A DNA stretch of 64,000 nt from a virus. Below are positions 6,533 to 15,040 of the stretch, piece by piece (positions within the stretch are counted from its first letter, which is position 1; every line of letters begins with the position of its first letter). The notes below the pieces were generated by a model. The model ran no database searches. It had not been told where the DNA came from and was given only the letters and a program-made list of their open reading frames with translations. Position numbers and translations under genes: made by a program. The stretch spans positions 1 through 64,000 of the IMG/VR virus record IMGVR_UViG_3300048587_000705; one strand, written 5' to 3'.

Positions 6533-7637
6533 TTTTTCTTATTTTAAGTTCAATGTTATATATAAAATCTTTATCCACAGATTGTTGCAGATCAGATTTA
6601 TCGTAAAGCTCTTTTAGTTGTTCCGCTTTTTGTGACCACTCGGCTATTATATTTTTTAGGTCTACTTTACCGTTTTTTATATTCAACAGATAATTTCTTT
6701 CCTTTGTCCTATCTACATTTATTTTTTTCTGTACGGGTATTTCCTGTGCCGTCATAATAAGCCTAACAGTGTGGAGGATGTTTTTTCCATCATAATCCTG
6801 ACCATGTTTTTTATTTGTAGCGACCCTATTCTCGTTCCTGTTTTTTAACCATTTTTGGTACTCCCGATACTCTTTACAATGGGAAGAATATTCCTCCCTA
6901 TTCCAGTACATAATACCTTTCCAATCATTGTTTCGGTATTTTTCTATGATAGATGTACGTGGCTCATTGGTATCTACGTCACCTATCCCCCGATATTGTC
7001 TGTCCTCTGACCTTATATTGTCAAATCTATGGTTATCATTTGCCCATTTTATATCGTCGGTATAGAGTTTATAACAATCTCGGAAACTGTCTATTGATGT
7101 AAGCCCTACTTGGGACTGGTCGTAGCCATTGTTTTTTAACCAATCTTTTACTTTAAAGGTTTTTCCCGTATCCCTGTCCACGATCTTTGAAAAATCAATT
7201 ATGTCCTTTCTTTCGGTGCGGGATTTCTCAAAATTGAATTTCTTGTTGAGCCCGGATGCCTTTTTTAGCTGTGTTCGGGCATACCCAGAAAATGTTCCAT
7301 AACACTCCTTTGACAGAAAGTCTTCTTTAAAAGAGCTTATGTACTGCCATTCAGGTGATGTATTCAATATACAGTGGTCGGGCAGGTATAAAAGTTCAAG
7401 TACATTTGGGTTTCCTACCGACACGAGTTCCAAAAAACGTCTCAATTCGTAATAAACCGTATCACTATCCTCATCTATTTGCGGTATGTACTTATTGGAA
7501 AGTATGTCCTTGTTGGATTGAAGAAAAACACCTTTTATATCCACATCTGATACAGTAGTAGATAACCCATAAGCTTGGCTACCGACTATACCACTAAACA
7601 ATATTTTACTACCCTGTGGTAATTTGTTTACTTCCAT
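6519..7637 (-). CDS. Predicted nucleotidyltransferase (Pol-beta superfamily, COG3541-like)
   Basis: 372 residues. The N-terminus has the family signature G-S at 19-20, then QAYGLST, then SDVDIKGV at 30-37, supplying two metal-binding Asp residues. The remainder is helical with conserved-looking SGYARTQLKKA and HTVRLIMTAQEI segments, typical of this phage and bacterial family in which a nucleotidyl transfer domain is followed by a helical domain. Substrate is unknown; RNA end modification has been proposed for relatives. It overlaps both neighbours (10 bases with the membrane protein upstream, 14 with the 226-residue protein downstream), so it is part of a coupled operon. Confidence 0.85.
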   Translation of the reverse strand: MEVNKLPQGSKILFSGIVGSQAYGLSTTVSDVDIKGVFLQSNKDILSNKYIPQIDEDSDTVYYELRRFLELVSVGNPNVLELLYLPDHCILNTSPEWQYISSFKEDFLSKECYGTFSGYARTQLKKASGLNKKFNFEKSRTERKDIIDFSKIVDRDTGKTFKVKDWLKNNGYDQSQVGLTSIDSFRDCYKLYTDDIKWANDNHRFDNIRSEDRQYRGIGDVDTNEPRTSIIEKYRNNDWKGIMYWNREEYSSHCKEYREYQKWLKNRNENRVATNKKHGQDYDGKNILHTVRLIMTAQEIPVQKKINVDRTKERNYLLNIKNGKVDLKNIIAEWSQKAEQLKELYDKSDLQQSVDKDFIYNIELKIRKNEYL

Positions 7638-8173
7638 TCTATCCTCGTGCAGTATTTGTTATAAAAATCCTTTATTCCCTGCGAAGCTACGGAAGGTTTT
7701 TTGTATCTTATACCCCTGTATTTAAAATAATTAAATAATCCACCTACGCCGACTATCAAAAAACCTAAAATGGTAATAAGTGCTGGCCAAAACAACCAAA
7801 CTGAAATATATACATACCAAGGTGTTGTATGTAACATAGTCCCATTATCATTAATATATCCTAATGTGCCCAAACCTGCAATTTCTGACATAAAAATTAA
7901 AAAGGTAAAAAGAGAGCTGTATCCTATAAATATCAAACCATTTCCCTCAAAATGATCCTCCCTTATTTCTATAAAAGGTTCTTTAAACTTACCGAACACC
8001 CATATCAAGATACACAACAGTATAAAAAGAGGTGATAAAATTATTGTAAAAAATCCCATTATTCCGCCCCAAAAAAGAGGGCATATCGTGTTCGGCAAAG
8101 ATTCTGCCTTTCCTGTCCACATCCTGTACAGGAACAGCCATATGTTGTTTTTAATTTTCAGTTCCATAACCAT
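7628..8173 (-). CDS. Membrane protein, three to four predicted spans
   Basis: 181 residues with hydrophobic segments near residues 33-60 (FFTIILSPLFILLCILIWV), 76-95 (LIFIGYSSLFTFLIFMS) and 120-145 (VYISVWLFWPALITILGFLI), separated by short polar loops. No catalytic motif is evident. It overlaps the genes on both sides. Function unknown; it would sit in the host inner membrane. Confidence 0.7.
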   Translation of the reverse strand: MVMELKIKNNIWLFLYRMWTGKAESLPNTICPLFWGGIMGFFTIILSPLFILLCILIWVFGKFKEPFIEIREDHFEGNGLIFIGYSSLFTFLIFMSEIAGLGTLGYINDNGTMLHTTPWYVYISVWLFWPALITILGFLIVGVGGLFNYFKYRGIRYKKPSVASQGIKDFYNKYCTRIEWK

Positions 8174-8423
8174 CTTCTTTTAAATCTTCAAATATTAATT
8201 TTAATTGTTTTTTCGCATATTGTCCTATTTTCCTTGCCGAACCATATTGACTGTTCGAATGTGTTTGGGCAATATAGTTTACGTCGTACAACAGTTCGCT
8301 CAGTATGTTAAACATCTTTTCCAAGTTCTCCATACGCTCCCTATCAACGGACGCGTCGGCAACGGGGTCTATGCTTCCCACAAGACTCCTTATAACCTCT
8401 ACTATAGTTCTGTAATCTTTCAT
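8151..8423 (-). CDS. Small helical hypothetical protein
   Basis: 90 residues, mostly predicted helix, with a segment DRERMENLEKMFNILSELL and a following YIAQTHSNSQYGSARKIG. I recall similar short proteins in Bacteroides phages, without known function. It overlaps the membrane protein gene by 23 bases and is preceded by an A-rich leader. Confidence 0.65.
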   Translation of the reverse strand: MKDYRTIVEVIRSLVGSIDPVADASVDRERMENLEKMFNILSELLYDVNYIAQTHSNSQYGSARKIGQYAKKQLKLIFEDLKEDGYGTEN

Positions 8424-8428
8424 AATTT

Positions 8429-9073
8429 TTAGTTTAATTTTTTGATTATTTTTATTGAGTTGTTTGTTATTTTTGGTTTTGGATTATCTAATGACTTATC
8501 TGGTTGGTCATAAATAGTAGATTCTTTCCAATATTCCATCTGAACCTCAATATCAAATACTTTAGGTTGTGATTGTAACAGCTCTTTTCTTCTTTCCACT
8601 AATTCATCAAATGTTATAGAATCCCTCGAAGTTTCCCAATATTTTTGTCCAGCAAACCAAATTAACTTAGCTTCTTCCAAACTAAACTTCTTCTCATTAA
8701 GAGATTGTGCTTTTTTGAAGCCTTCAATAAAACCATCTTCTATTCCTTCATAAGTTTCCTTTAAAGTGTATTCTCTTTTGAAGTTTCTATACTTAGTTTT
8801 ATCTAATTCTTTAGCTAATTTATTGATATCAACCCATCCAAACTCTTCTTCAAGACCATTCCAATCTATTGATGGCAGACCTTCAATTCCTGCTATGATT
8901 TTCTTACGCCATCTATTAGGTTTAATAGGTACATCTTTATCACAAATAGAAATTTCAAACTCATCAGTACCATCTTCTCTAAAAGTAATATTCGTAATAG
9001 TCCAATCTCCTTTATTTATCACTTCATCAGAGACAATAATAGGTGTCTCCAACATTATCAATTGTGTTTTCAT
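8429..9073 (-). CDS. Hypothetical phage protein, 214 residues
   Basis: An acidic protein with a beta-rich N-terminal half (TITNITFREDGTDEFEISI) and a helical C-terminal half containing a WFAGQKYWETSRDSITFDEL segment. I have seen this arrangement in Bacteroidota phage proteins of unknown function. The gene is more AT-rich than its neighbours. It is first behind the promoter at 9153-9183 with an approximately 75-base leader that contains a hairpin. Confidence 0.65.
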   Translation of the reverse strand: MKTQLIMLETPIIVSDEVINKGDWTITNITFREDGTDEFEISICDKDVPIKPNRWRKKIIAGIEGLPSIDWNGLEEEFGWVDINKLAKELDKTKYRNFKREYTLKETYEGIEDGFIEGFKKAQSLNEKKFSLEEAKLIWFAGQKYWETSRDSITFDELVERRKELLQSQPKVFDIEVQMEYWKESTIYDQPDKSLDNPKPKITNNSIKIIKKLN

Positions 9074-9106
9074 ATTTTATAAGTTTTAATTATCCGCCGC
9101 ATAAAG

Positions 9107-9129
9107 AAAAAAGGTGAAAAAACACCCCT
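9107..9129 (-). terminator. Short leader hairpin followed by U tract
   Basis: Minus strand GGGGUG, six U, CACC, then six more U. The stem is only four to five pairs. It lies downstream of the promoter at 9153-9183 and before the gene at 9073, so it may be a weak attenuator of that transcript. Confidence 0.35.
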
Positions 9130-9152
9130 AAAAACAGCATCTTTTCTCCCTA

Positions 9153-9183
9153 CAAAGATACACCTTTAAAAAGGAACGTACAA
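9153..9183 (-). promoter_or_regulatory. Predicted Bacteroidota-type promoter
   Basis: Minus strand TTG, 20 bases, TATCTTTG, an exact fit to TTG-N20-TAnnTTTG. It sits in the gap after the DNA polymerase gene and would transcribe the 8429-9073 gene and those below. Confidence 0.65.
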
Positions 9184-9206
9184 GTTTATTGTGAAAAGTT
9201 TAACTT

Positions 9207-11156
9207 TTAGTGAACGTCCCCATACGATTTTGCAAACTCAGGCTCTGCTTCAAACTTTATGGGATGGTTAAATATTCTGTTCACTTTATCTATTGCCCTT
9301 TTTACCAACTTCTCCGTTTCCTTTTCCTGTCCTTCATCTATGTACCAAGAGACCTCATCATGCATGCTCATTATAGGCTTAACACCCTCTTGTATAAGGA
9401 AATACACCCATAGGTCAAATACTTTTGCCCCGAAATTTTGGTTGACTGCCGAAAACTTTATGTGTTGGGCTGTGAGTATCAACCAAGTCTTTGAAAAGGG
9501 ACTGTATATCCATTCTCTACCATCAGCGAACTTTGTCTTAAAAGAATCCTCTAGCTTCAATATGCTCCAATTGAGGTCCCAGTATGCTTTATGGAATATT
9601 TTTGCTTCTTTTAAGGGTAGGTCTGCCGTTTCCCCTATCTTTTTGGCCGATGCTTTGTAGGTGGCCGCGTAATTTGTGGTCTTTGCGCCAGACCTTGTCT
9701 TTACAAGTTTGTCAAATGTCTCTGACATTTCTTTATCCGTAAGGTTGGAAAAACTTTTTGGAAAATCTGAATCATCTCTGCTTTTGTCTTTCCTTTTGTA
9801 CCATTTGAAAAAACTTACCTCGTCCTCGGTCATAAAACCTGCCCTTAATGCTATGGTCAAATGTGCATCATATCCCGGAACATTCAGTTGGTCGACATAC
9901 TCCCTATCTATATCATATATACCTATTTGCTTTGTCTTATCTTCCAAAGAACTTAAATCTGCATTTACAAACACCTTTCCCTCTGGTGCAATGAGGGTTG
10001 ACCTTATAAGCTCTCCATATTGGGAGTTGTTCGCAGGTATGTTGACAATAGGTTTGATATGTTTTACCCTCCATGTCTTTGCCATTGCCATCCAAGACGC
10101 CGTTACATATCCATCCTCGTCCATAGTCTCAAGAAATGCTTTTAAATAGCCTGCCCTATGTTGTGCAACGGACAGTCCCTCAAGGTTTTCAAGTTCTGGG
10201 TAATCTTTGAACATGCTTGTTATACTGGAGCATAGGTTTTTGTCGTCATCCCTTAGTTGTGGCACCTTTCCGTTCGCGCCGTCTTTGAATATTTTTGGTT
10301 TCCAGTTTTTTGAGAAAAGAAAATCTTTTATCTGTGTATTGCTCTGTGGATTTGGCTCTATATATTTAGTTATTACTTCTACCTCTCCGTTGTAGTCCTC
10401 AGGCAACCCCATCTCTTCAAGCATGGTGAACCATTTTTTACCTATGGACGATAGGGTGCCATCCTGTTTAAAAGGTTTTTTAGGTTTTGATTTTTTTATA
10501 GAAACTGCTACCTTTGGCATTATTTTGGAGACTTCCGTTGTTTTTTCCTCTATGACTCCCTCTAAAAATTTTAAATTTTTTTTACATTGCTCTACTGCAA
10601 GTTTTATCTTGTTTTCCTCTTGAATCACTTGCAACTCTATTTTAAAATTACAGTGTTTTATTATAGAAATAATTTCTTCATCGGAACTATATAGTTCCCG
10701 CAACAGTTTAAGAAATTTTATCCATATGTTTGTATTTATTTTTACATCGGATTCACATCTAAACCTGTACTCTTCATAGGAAAGACCTTCCCAATCATCC
10801 ACCTTTGGCTTCTCTATACCAACGTCCGTCCCCCAAGAATCCAATCCATGCAACGCCCTATCATTATATAGATACCAACTCAATGGTAGGGTATCTATTA
10901 TAAATGCTTTTATTTGTATATCTGGATAAACTTTTTTTATTGCCCGGATGTCAAATCCCAAGAAATAATGCCCTACAATAATATTTTTTGGATTTTCAAA
11001 AATCTTTTTTACATCACTTTTTTTATTAGTAGATTTTAATTGCCATTGTTCATCCATATCCTTCCAAGCTACTGAAAGTACGTGCATCTTTGTAAGTTCG
11101 GGCAATAGTCCGTCAAATTCTGTATCTACAATAAAAACTTTGTCTAAATTATACAT
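9207..11156 (-). CDS. Family A DNA polymerase with 3'-5' exonuclease
   Basis: Replicative or repair DNA polymerase. I choose ATG 11156 (649 residues) because it overlaps the primase stop by only 8 bases; the longer frame to 11213 would overlap by 65. The exonuclease domain shows D-x-E in FIVDTEFDG near residue 11, GHYFLGFD near 69 and YRFRCESD near 137. Polymerase motif A is VNADLSSLED (catalytic Asp near 400), motif B is the Lys-x-x-x-Tyr element in RSGAKTTNYAATYK (near 492-496), and motif C is MSMHDE (near 599-601). Motif A is unusual in having DLSSLE where DYSQIE is common. It works with the adjacent prim-pol and the DnaB-like helicase in phage DNA replication. Confidence 0.95.
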   Translation of the reverse strand: MYNLDKVFIVDTEFDGLLPELTKMHVLSVAWKDMDEQWQLKSTNKKSDVKKIFENPKNIIVGHYFLGFDIRAIKKVYPDIQIKAFIIDTLPLSWYLYNDRALHGLDSWGTDVGIEKPKVDDWEGLSYEEYRFRCESDVKINTNIWIKFLKLLRELYSSDEEIISIIKHCNFKIELQVIQEENKIKLAVEQCKKNLKFLEGVIEEKTTEVSKIMPKVAVSIKKSKPKKPFKQDGTLSSIGKKWFTMLEEMGLPEDYNGEVEVITKYIEPNPQSNTQIKDFLFSKNWKPKIFKDGANGKVPQLRDDDKNLCSSITSMFKDYPELENLEGLSVAQHRAGYLKAFLETMDEDGYVTASWMAMAKTWRVKHIKPIVNIPANNSQYGELIRSTLIAPEGKVFVNADLSSLEDKTKQIGIYDIDREYVDQLNVPGYDAHLTIALRAGFMTEDEVSFFKWYKRKDKSRDDSDFPKSFSNLTDKEMSETFDKLVKTRSGAKTTNYAATYKASAKKIGETADLPLKEAKIFHKAYWDLNWSILKLEDSFKTKFADGREWIYSPFSKTWLILTAQHIKFSAVNQNFGAKVFDLWVYFLIQEGVKPIMSMHDEVSWYIDEGQEKETEKLVKRAIDKVNRIFNHPIKFEAEPEFAKSYGDVH

Positions 11157-12117
11157 TTTCACCAAATCCCTGTTCAACCAATTTCTCGTATGCCAACTGT
11201 GTGTCGTCGTCACACTCTATTTTTATAAATACGTTTACGGGCGTGTATCCCACATTGGGCTCGAACACCGTTGATGTACTAAAGACGTTAAAAATCCTTG
11301 TGTCCTTGTCAAACAGTGCCGATGATTTGCTATCTGGGCTCCCGGGACGCCGCATCCTTACATTGTGACCGTTCTCTGACACTATCTCCCAACCGTTGTC
11401 TATCAACAGTCCGAGACTGTCCCCCCTCTCGTTGTAGTTCTCAAATGGGTTTACGTCCCTATCGGCGTATTTTGTAAGTTTATAGTTTTTTGAAGGTTCC
11501 ATGTATTCGTTAAAGCTCCTGCAAGCCTCAAACAGCATCTCTCTTTCCTCTGGGGTTATCTCTCTTAATTTGCCATATACTTTTTCATAACCTTTTGTTG
11601 GTGCCAATAAAAAATACCCACCATTTTCACGGGTCTCCAAAAGTACCTTTACCTTGTCATTGGACGCTATTTTGAGTGCCATAGGGCGTGTCCTTATATT
11701 GTTGAATGCCTCAGTGTAGGTAATATGTTTTTCCTCCGGCGTGGTGAGCCTGTTTGCGAGTTTTTGGTTGTGCTCGACCACACTGCACTTGAATACCCAA
11801 TGGAGCCCACCCGATGGCGTCTTTTGTACCCACATCTTTCTCAAAAGGCTTTCTGGAAGTTTTTCTTTTAATCTGTCCACGAGATTTCCAGTGGTGTCGT
11901 ATTTGAGATCTATGTCAACACATGTTACTTTTGAACTTCCCCCACATATAAGTGCCATTCCGTGTACGTTTTTAAAGTACTTACCAACCTCTGTTTCGGA
12001 CATAGGTGTTGTTTGGTATTTTGTCCAGTTTATGGTAGGCTGTTTCAGGGCATCCACGGGTATCACCGAAAATCCCTGTTCTATATATTGTAGTGCAAGT
12101 TTTCTAAAGTCGTTCAT
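11149..12117 (-). CDS. Prim-pol type DNA primase/polymerase
   Basis: 322 residues with the bifunctional primase-polymerase (archaeo-eukaryotic primase) pattern. The N-terminus carries a G-F-x-V-I-P-V start near residue 15, VTCVDIDLKYD gives the catalytic Asp pair at about 68 and 70, TPSGGLHWVF holds the His near 106, and LETRENGGYFLLAP near 160 is the third motif. This family makes RNA or DNA primers. It abuts the DNA polymerase with an 8-base overlap and the 75-residue gene upstream with a 4-base overlap, forming a replication operon. The C-terminal third (about 215-322) is not recognised and may contact helicase or template. Confidence 0.85.
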   Translation of the reverse strand: MNDFRKLALQYIEQGFSVIPVDALKQPTINWTKYQTTPMSETEVGKYFKNVHGMALICGGSSKVTCVDIDLKYDTTGNLVDRLKEKLPESLLRKMWVQKTPSGGLHWVFKCSVVEHNQKLANRLTTPEEKHITYTEAFNNIRTRPMALKIASNDKVKVLLETRENGGYFLLAPTKGYEKVYGKLREITPEEREMLFEACRSFNEYMEPSKNYKLTKYADRDVNPFENYNERGDSLGLLIDNGWEIVSENGHNVRMRRPGSPDSKSSALFDKDTRIFNVFSTSTVFEPNVGYTPVNVFIKIECDDDTQLAYEKLVEQGFGENV

Positions 12118-12341
12118 ACAAGGTTATATTTTCGCAGAAATCTGAAATGTTGTAGGGCGTTCTCAAGCTCATCGTCTATAAGGGCGGGATAGGCTACCTT
12201 ATAGGCAAAAAAGTGTTCGGCCGGTAGTTTTTCGACCACGATAAGTTCATTTCCTTTTACACCAAATACATCGCCTTTTTTATAATGCGGATATTTTAGA
12301 AAGGTCGTGAACTGTTCTGTTTCTGTTCCATATATTTCCAT
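12114..12341 (-). CDS. Small hypothetical protein
   Basis: 75 residues with a KGDVFGVKGNELIVVEKL segment that looks like a small beta-barrel and a basic helical end. Stop and start overlaps with both neighbours (TAATG with the upstream gene, 4 bases with the primase) place it in the replication operon. No function recognised. Confidence 0.65.
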   Translation of the reverse strand: MEIYGTETEQFTTFLKYPHYKKGDVFGVKGNELIVVEKLPAEHFFAYKVAYPALIDDELENALQHFRFLRKYNLV

Positions 12342-12817
12342 TATTTTTTAATTTTTAGTGTCTTCTCCTGCACTATACCCTTTTTAGTGCCATGGGTTAT
12401 GTGTATTAATTTTCTCCATTCTTTTTCCTTTATATAATATGGTAGGTAGATATTTTCGGGGCGGTTCTTTTGCTCGTAGTCTATGAGTGCTTCGAGCCAT
12501 TGGTCATTTATATCCTTTAATCTTACGTGTCTAAAATCCTCGTCTTGGTTTTTACCGTAAGTCCCGCGCATAAGTTTTTCCCGCACCTTTTTAAAATCGT
12601 CCGTATCGTACAATGTCAAATCCTCTTTCGGGGACGTTGCGTTCCTGCGTATATAATCCCTGCCACCGTCCACCATGTACTGTTGTCCGTTTTTATCGGT
12701 GTATTCTACATAATCGTGTCTGTGGGAGGACATCAACACTGTCCCGTCAGGTGTGATAATTCCGTTCTGTATCAAAGCCTTGTTCATAATTTTTGTTTGT
12801 TCATTATTCGTGTACAT
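12341..12817 (-). CDS. Hypothetical phage protein, 158 residues
   Basis: Contains LIQNGIITPDGTVLMSSHRHDY and YMVDGGRDYIRRN, a segment I recognise as recurrent in Bacteroidota phage hypotheticals, but with no known activity. The His-rich SSHRHDY might bind metal. ATG 12817 gives 158 residues; ATG 12787 (MNKALIQNG) is an equally good start nearer the conserved part. It is the first gene after the promoter at 12851-12881. Confidence 0.65.
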   Translation of the reverse strand: MYTNNEQTKIMNKALIQNGIITPDGTVLMSSHRHDYVEYTDKNGQQYMVDGGRDYIRRNATSPKEDLTLYDTDDFKKVREKLMRGTYGKNQDEDFRHVRLKDINDQWLEALIDYEQKNRPENIYLPYYIKEKEWRKLIHITHGTKKGIVQEKTLKIKK

Positions 12818-12850
12818 TGTTAAAATATGTTCAACGTTGTTTATTTTCTA

Positions 12851-12881
12851 CAAATGTACTCCTTATTTTTAGATTACGCAA
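12851..12881 (-). promoter_or_regulatory. Predicted Bacteroidota-type promoter
   Basis: Minus strand TTG, 20 bases, TACATTTG, exact fit to TTG-N20-TAnnTTTG. It precedes the operon of two small genes, prim-pol and DNA polymerase, so it is the likely replication promoter. Confidence 0.65.
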
Positions 12882-12886
12882 CAATT

Positions 12887-13282
12887 TTATAATTCTTCTA
12901 CTGTGTGGTAAAATTTATTTCTCCCTTCAAAAGTATAGTATACACCATCTTCACCTTTTACGGCAACTGTTTCTATCCATTCATCGGTATTGTGTTTCTG
13001 TGCCTTTATTTTTACGTGGCGGGATTTGTCGAACAGCCATTTTATGTAGTTCCACTGGTCATTGTCCATATCCATTCCCGCCTTTCCGTGCTTGGTCTGG
13101 TACTCCTGTATCTTCCTTGAAACGTTTTCCTTGAAATGCTCGGACAACCTGTCCTGTAACCTTATCAGTTCATCACATATCGAGCCCACTACATAGGTCA
13201 TTCTGCCCAAGCCATAAGATATGGCGCATTGTAGTACTATCTCTTCGTTTAAGCTTATGTATTTTTGTCCTATCTTACTCAT
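12887..13282 (-). CDS. Hypothetical protein, 131 residues
   Basis: An N-terminal helical part (NEEIVLQCAISYGLGRMTY, then a long helix RLQDRLSEHFKENVSRKI) is followed by a small beta-rich end (VAVKGEDGVYYTFEGRNKFY). The middle has a DNDQWNYIKWLFDKSRHV segment. It overlaps the upstream membrane protein by 8 bases. Similar proteins occur in Bacteroides phages; function unknown. Confidence 0.65.
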   Translation of the reverse strand: MSKIGQKYISLNEEIVLQCAISYGLGRMTYVVGSICDELIRLQDRLSEHFKENVSRKIQEYQTKHGKAGMDMDNDQWNYIKWLFDKSRHVKIKAQKHNTDEWIETVAVKGEDGVYYTFEGRNKFYHTVEEL

Positions 13283-13769
13283 AATTTTCCAAAAATTCGC
13301 TGTTTATGTCTTTCAAAGTGTTTTCAAAAAGGTCCTCCTCTTTCATTAAGTTTCTGTACTTTTTCTCCGCTTCTTTTTTGTATTTTTCATACGTGGCGGC
13401 GATATCGTGCAATTCGGGATAGCTATCCTCTATATCTTTTTTGGTATACTCCCCATAGGTATCGTTGAGAAGTATATACCTTTTGTGCATAAAAAATCCT
13501 GAGAATGGTATAAGTATGTACCAACCTTTATTTTCATAAACATCCGTCCAACCAATCTCCCATTTTTGTATAGAATAAAAACTTGAAAAAATACCCTGTC
13601 TAAGCTGATATATAGGTGATTTTTTATTTTTGTACCTTTTTGGCGGCGGTATTTTTATCCTGTATTTTTTTGGTATCAAAGTGAGTGCCCAGTTAAATAT
13701 CGGCACCCCTAATGCCCAAAACAACATGAGCATCAGCGCTATCAATACATAGTCGTGTTGTGTTTCCAT
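13275..13769 (-). CDS. Membrane-anchored hypothetical protein
   Basis: 164 residues with one hydrophobic N-terminal stretch (about 8-32, VLIALMLMLFWALGVPIF) and a long cytoplasmic, Lys/Glu-rich helical tail from about residue 100. The middle holds aromatic residues (KGWYILIPFSGFFMHKRY). It begins 3 bases after the upstream stop. No family recognised. Confidence 0.6.
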   Translation of the reverse strand: METQHDYVLIALMLMLFWALGVPIFNWALTLIPKKYRIKIPPPKRYKNKKSPIYQLRQGIFSSFYSIQKWEIGWTDVYENKGWYILIPFSGFFMHKRYILLNDTYGEYTKKDIEDSYPELHDIAATYEKYKKEAEKKYRNLMKEEDLFENTLKDINSEFLENYE

Positions 13770-13771
13770 AC

Positions 13772-14122
13772 CTAAAATATATTATGTTCTTCCAAGAGTT
13801 GCTCTATCTTTTCTATCGGTACCCTTTCTATGTTTTCGAGTAGCTTTTCGTACGCGTCGTTCGTTCTTATGCTGTTGTGCGGGTAATATAGGTTTGTTGT
13901 TGGTAGGTCCCTGCATCTTAGCTCCAACAACAGGTCATTGTCATCATAATCTGCTATATCCGCATAATTATCGTTACATTCCTCACAGTCTTCCTCATCA
14001 ATCATATTGAGGTATATGTTGGCGTATCTTTCTACATCCCTTTTTATGTTACCGAGGTCTATCTTTACCTTCCCCGTTTCTGAGTTCAATAAGTATTGCC
14101 CCGCTTTTAACTCTATTTCCAT
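13772..14122 (-). CDS. Acidic hypothetical protein, 116 residues
   Basis: Very acidic, with a DEEDCEECNDNYADIADYDD segment near residues 40-60 holding two Cys. Its stop is TAG, followed by an out-of-frame ATG of the next gene, so TAG acts as a real terminator here. No function recognised. Confidence 0.6.
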   Translation of the reverse strand: MEIELKAGQYLLNSETGKVKIDLGNIKRDVERYANIYLNMIDEEDCEECNDNYADIADYDDNDLLLELRCRDLPTTNLYYPHNSIRTNDAYEKLLENIERVPIEKIEQLLEEHNIF

Positions 14123-14123
14123 A

Positions 14124-14312
14124 TTATTCTTTTAAAGTGTTCAACATCTCTATCAATATATCGGCAAAATCTTTTACCTCTTCTTCGTCCGAAAAGGTAA
14201 ATATCGTTTCGTTATCATGGTCGAGCAGACATACTTTTTTATCCGTTTCATCGCCATATATCTCTATTTTCCAACCTTCTTTGTTTTTTAATGTTCTTCC
14301 TATCGTTTTCAT
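14124..14312 (-). CDS. Small acidic hypothetical protein
   Basis: 62 residues, predicted beta hairpins (GWKIEIYGDETDKKVCLLDH) followed by an acidic helix (EEEVKDFADILIEML). An A-rich leader (AATTAAAACCAAAAATATT) precedes the ATG. Function unknown. Confidence 0.6.
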   Translation of the reverse strand: MKTIGRTLKNKEGWKIEIYGDETDKKVCLLDHDNETIFTFSDEEEVKDFADILIEMLNTLKE

Positions 14313-14325
14313 AATATTTTTGGTT

Positions 14326-14574
14326 TTAATTTTCCATAAACGCGTCCACCACGTCCATTATATAAGCCTCTATCTGTTGTTGTGTCATTTTTTGTATAAC
14401 AGCACTTCTTTTTGTCAAGGATTTTGTAACCTTACCTCGGTAGTACTTTTCAACTGTTACCGTTATGTTCCCTTCTGTTACCTCGCATTGTATGTTGAGT
14501 GGATGTTTGTCCACATCGGGGTAATAGATGTATCCAAAGGGTGTTTGTTCCAAGCGTTCTTCTCTATGGTTCAT
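14326..14574 (-). CDS. Small hypothetical protein, 82 residues
   Basis: Beta-rich middle (NIQCEVTEGNITVTVEKYY) and helical end (MTQQQIEAYIMDVVDAFMEN). It overlaps the end of the amber-interrupted gene by 11 bases, as expected for coupled translation from that gene. Function unknown. Confidence 0.6.
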   Translation of the reverse strand: MNHREERLEQTPFGYIYYPDVDKHPLNIQCEVTEGNITVTVEKYYRGKVTKSLTKRSAVIQKMTQQQIEAYIMDVVDAFMEN

Positions 14575-15040
14575 ATTGCAGTATTATTTCCGTTCTTACG
14601 TCCAGTTCGTTATTTGGGGGCACTTCTTTTAACTTATAGTGCGACATATCACAGTCCCATAAAGCGTTTTCTATCCCTTTTTGGAACTCTTCTGTGTTTT
14701 GCGGGTCAACGCGCGGTACAAGGGCTGAAATCTCTTTTTCGAGGTATTTTTGCTCTATGTTCTTTTTGTACCACGCCAAGTTTTCGTAGAATTTTTTGTT
14801 TGATTCCTACGTGTCGAATTTTAGGGCGCGGTATTCCTTGTTTTTCCGTTCCCACTCCTGCTCAAGGTCTTGCTCCACTTGGATAACGACCCCGCTTTTC
14901 AACATATCTGTTGATAGTGTGGGCAATTGTGTCGCCACGATATACTCCCCCACCAAATAACCGAGTTGCCAATCAAGTGATGGTACATCTCTTTTTGGTA
15001 ATACACAGTCTTTAAAAATTTCTCTAAATTTTGTTTTCAT
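14564..15040 (-). CDS. Conserved phage hypothetical protein interrupted by an in-frame TAG
   Basis: The 77-residue frame 15040-14807 ends at TAG (14807-14809). The same frame continues for 80 more residues to 14564 with no intervening ATG. The first half has VPSLDWQLGYLVGEYIV near residues 20-36, and the second half has FQKGIENALWDCDMSHYKL and LDVRTEIIL. From memory these two segments occur in a single protein of about 150-160 residues in Bacteroidota phages, so this is one gene with an amber codon at position 78. The second half could restart only at TTG 14779. Either the gene is broken, or the amber is read through or suppressed. Function of the family unknown. Confidence 0.7.

Noticed and set aside
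11157-11213. Longer DNA polymerase start at 11213
   Set aside because: The extra 19 residues only read antiparallel in frame through the end of the primase gene; ATG 11156 gives the short overlap usual here and begins just before the exonuclease motif.
14564-15040. Genome-wide reassignment of TAG to an amino acid
   Set aside because: At least the genes at 3773-5026 and 13772-14122 end at TAG with no sensible continuation, so TAG works as a stop; only the single gene remains as a candidate for read-through.
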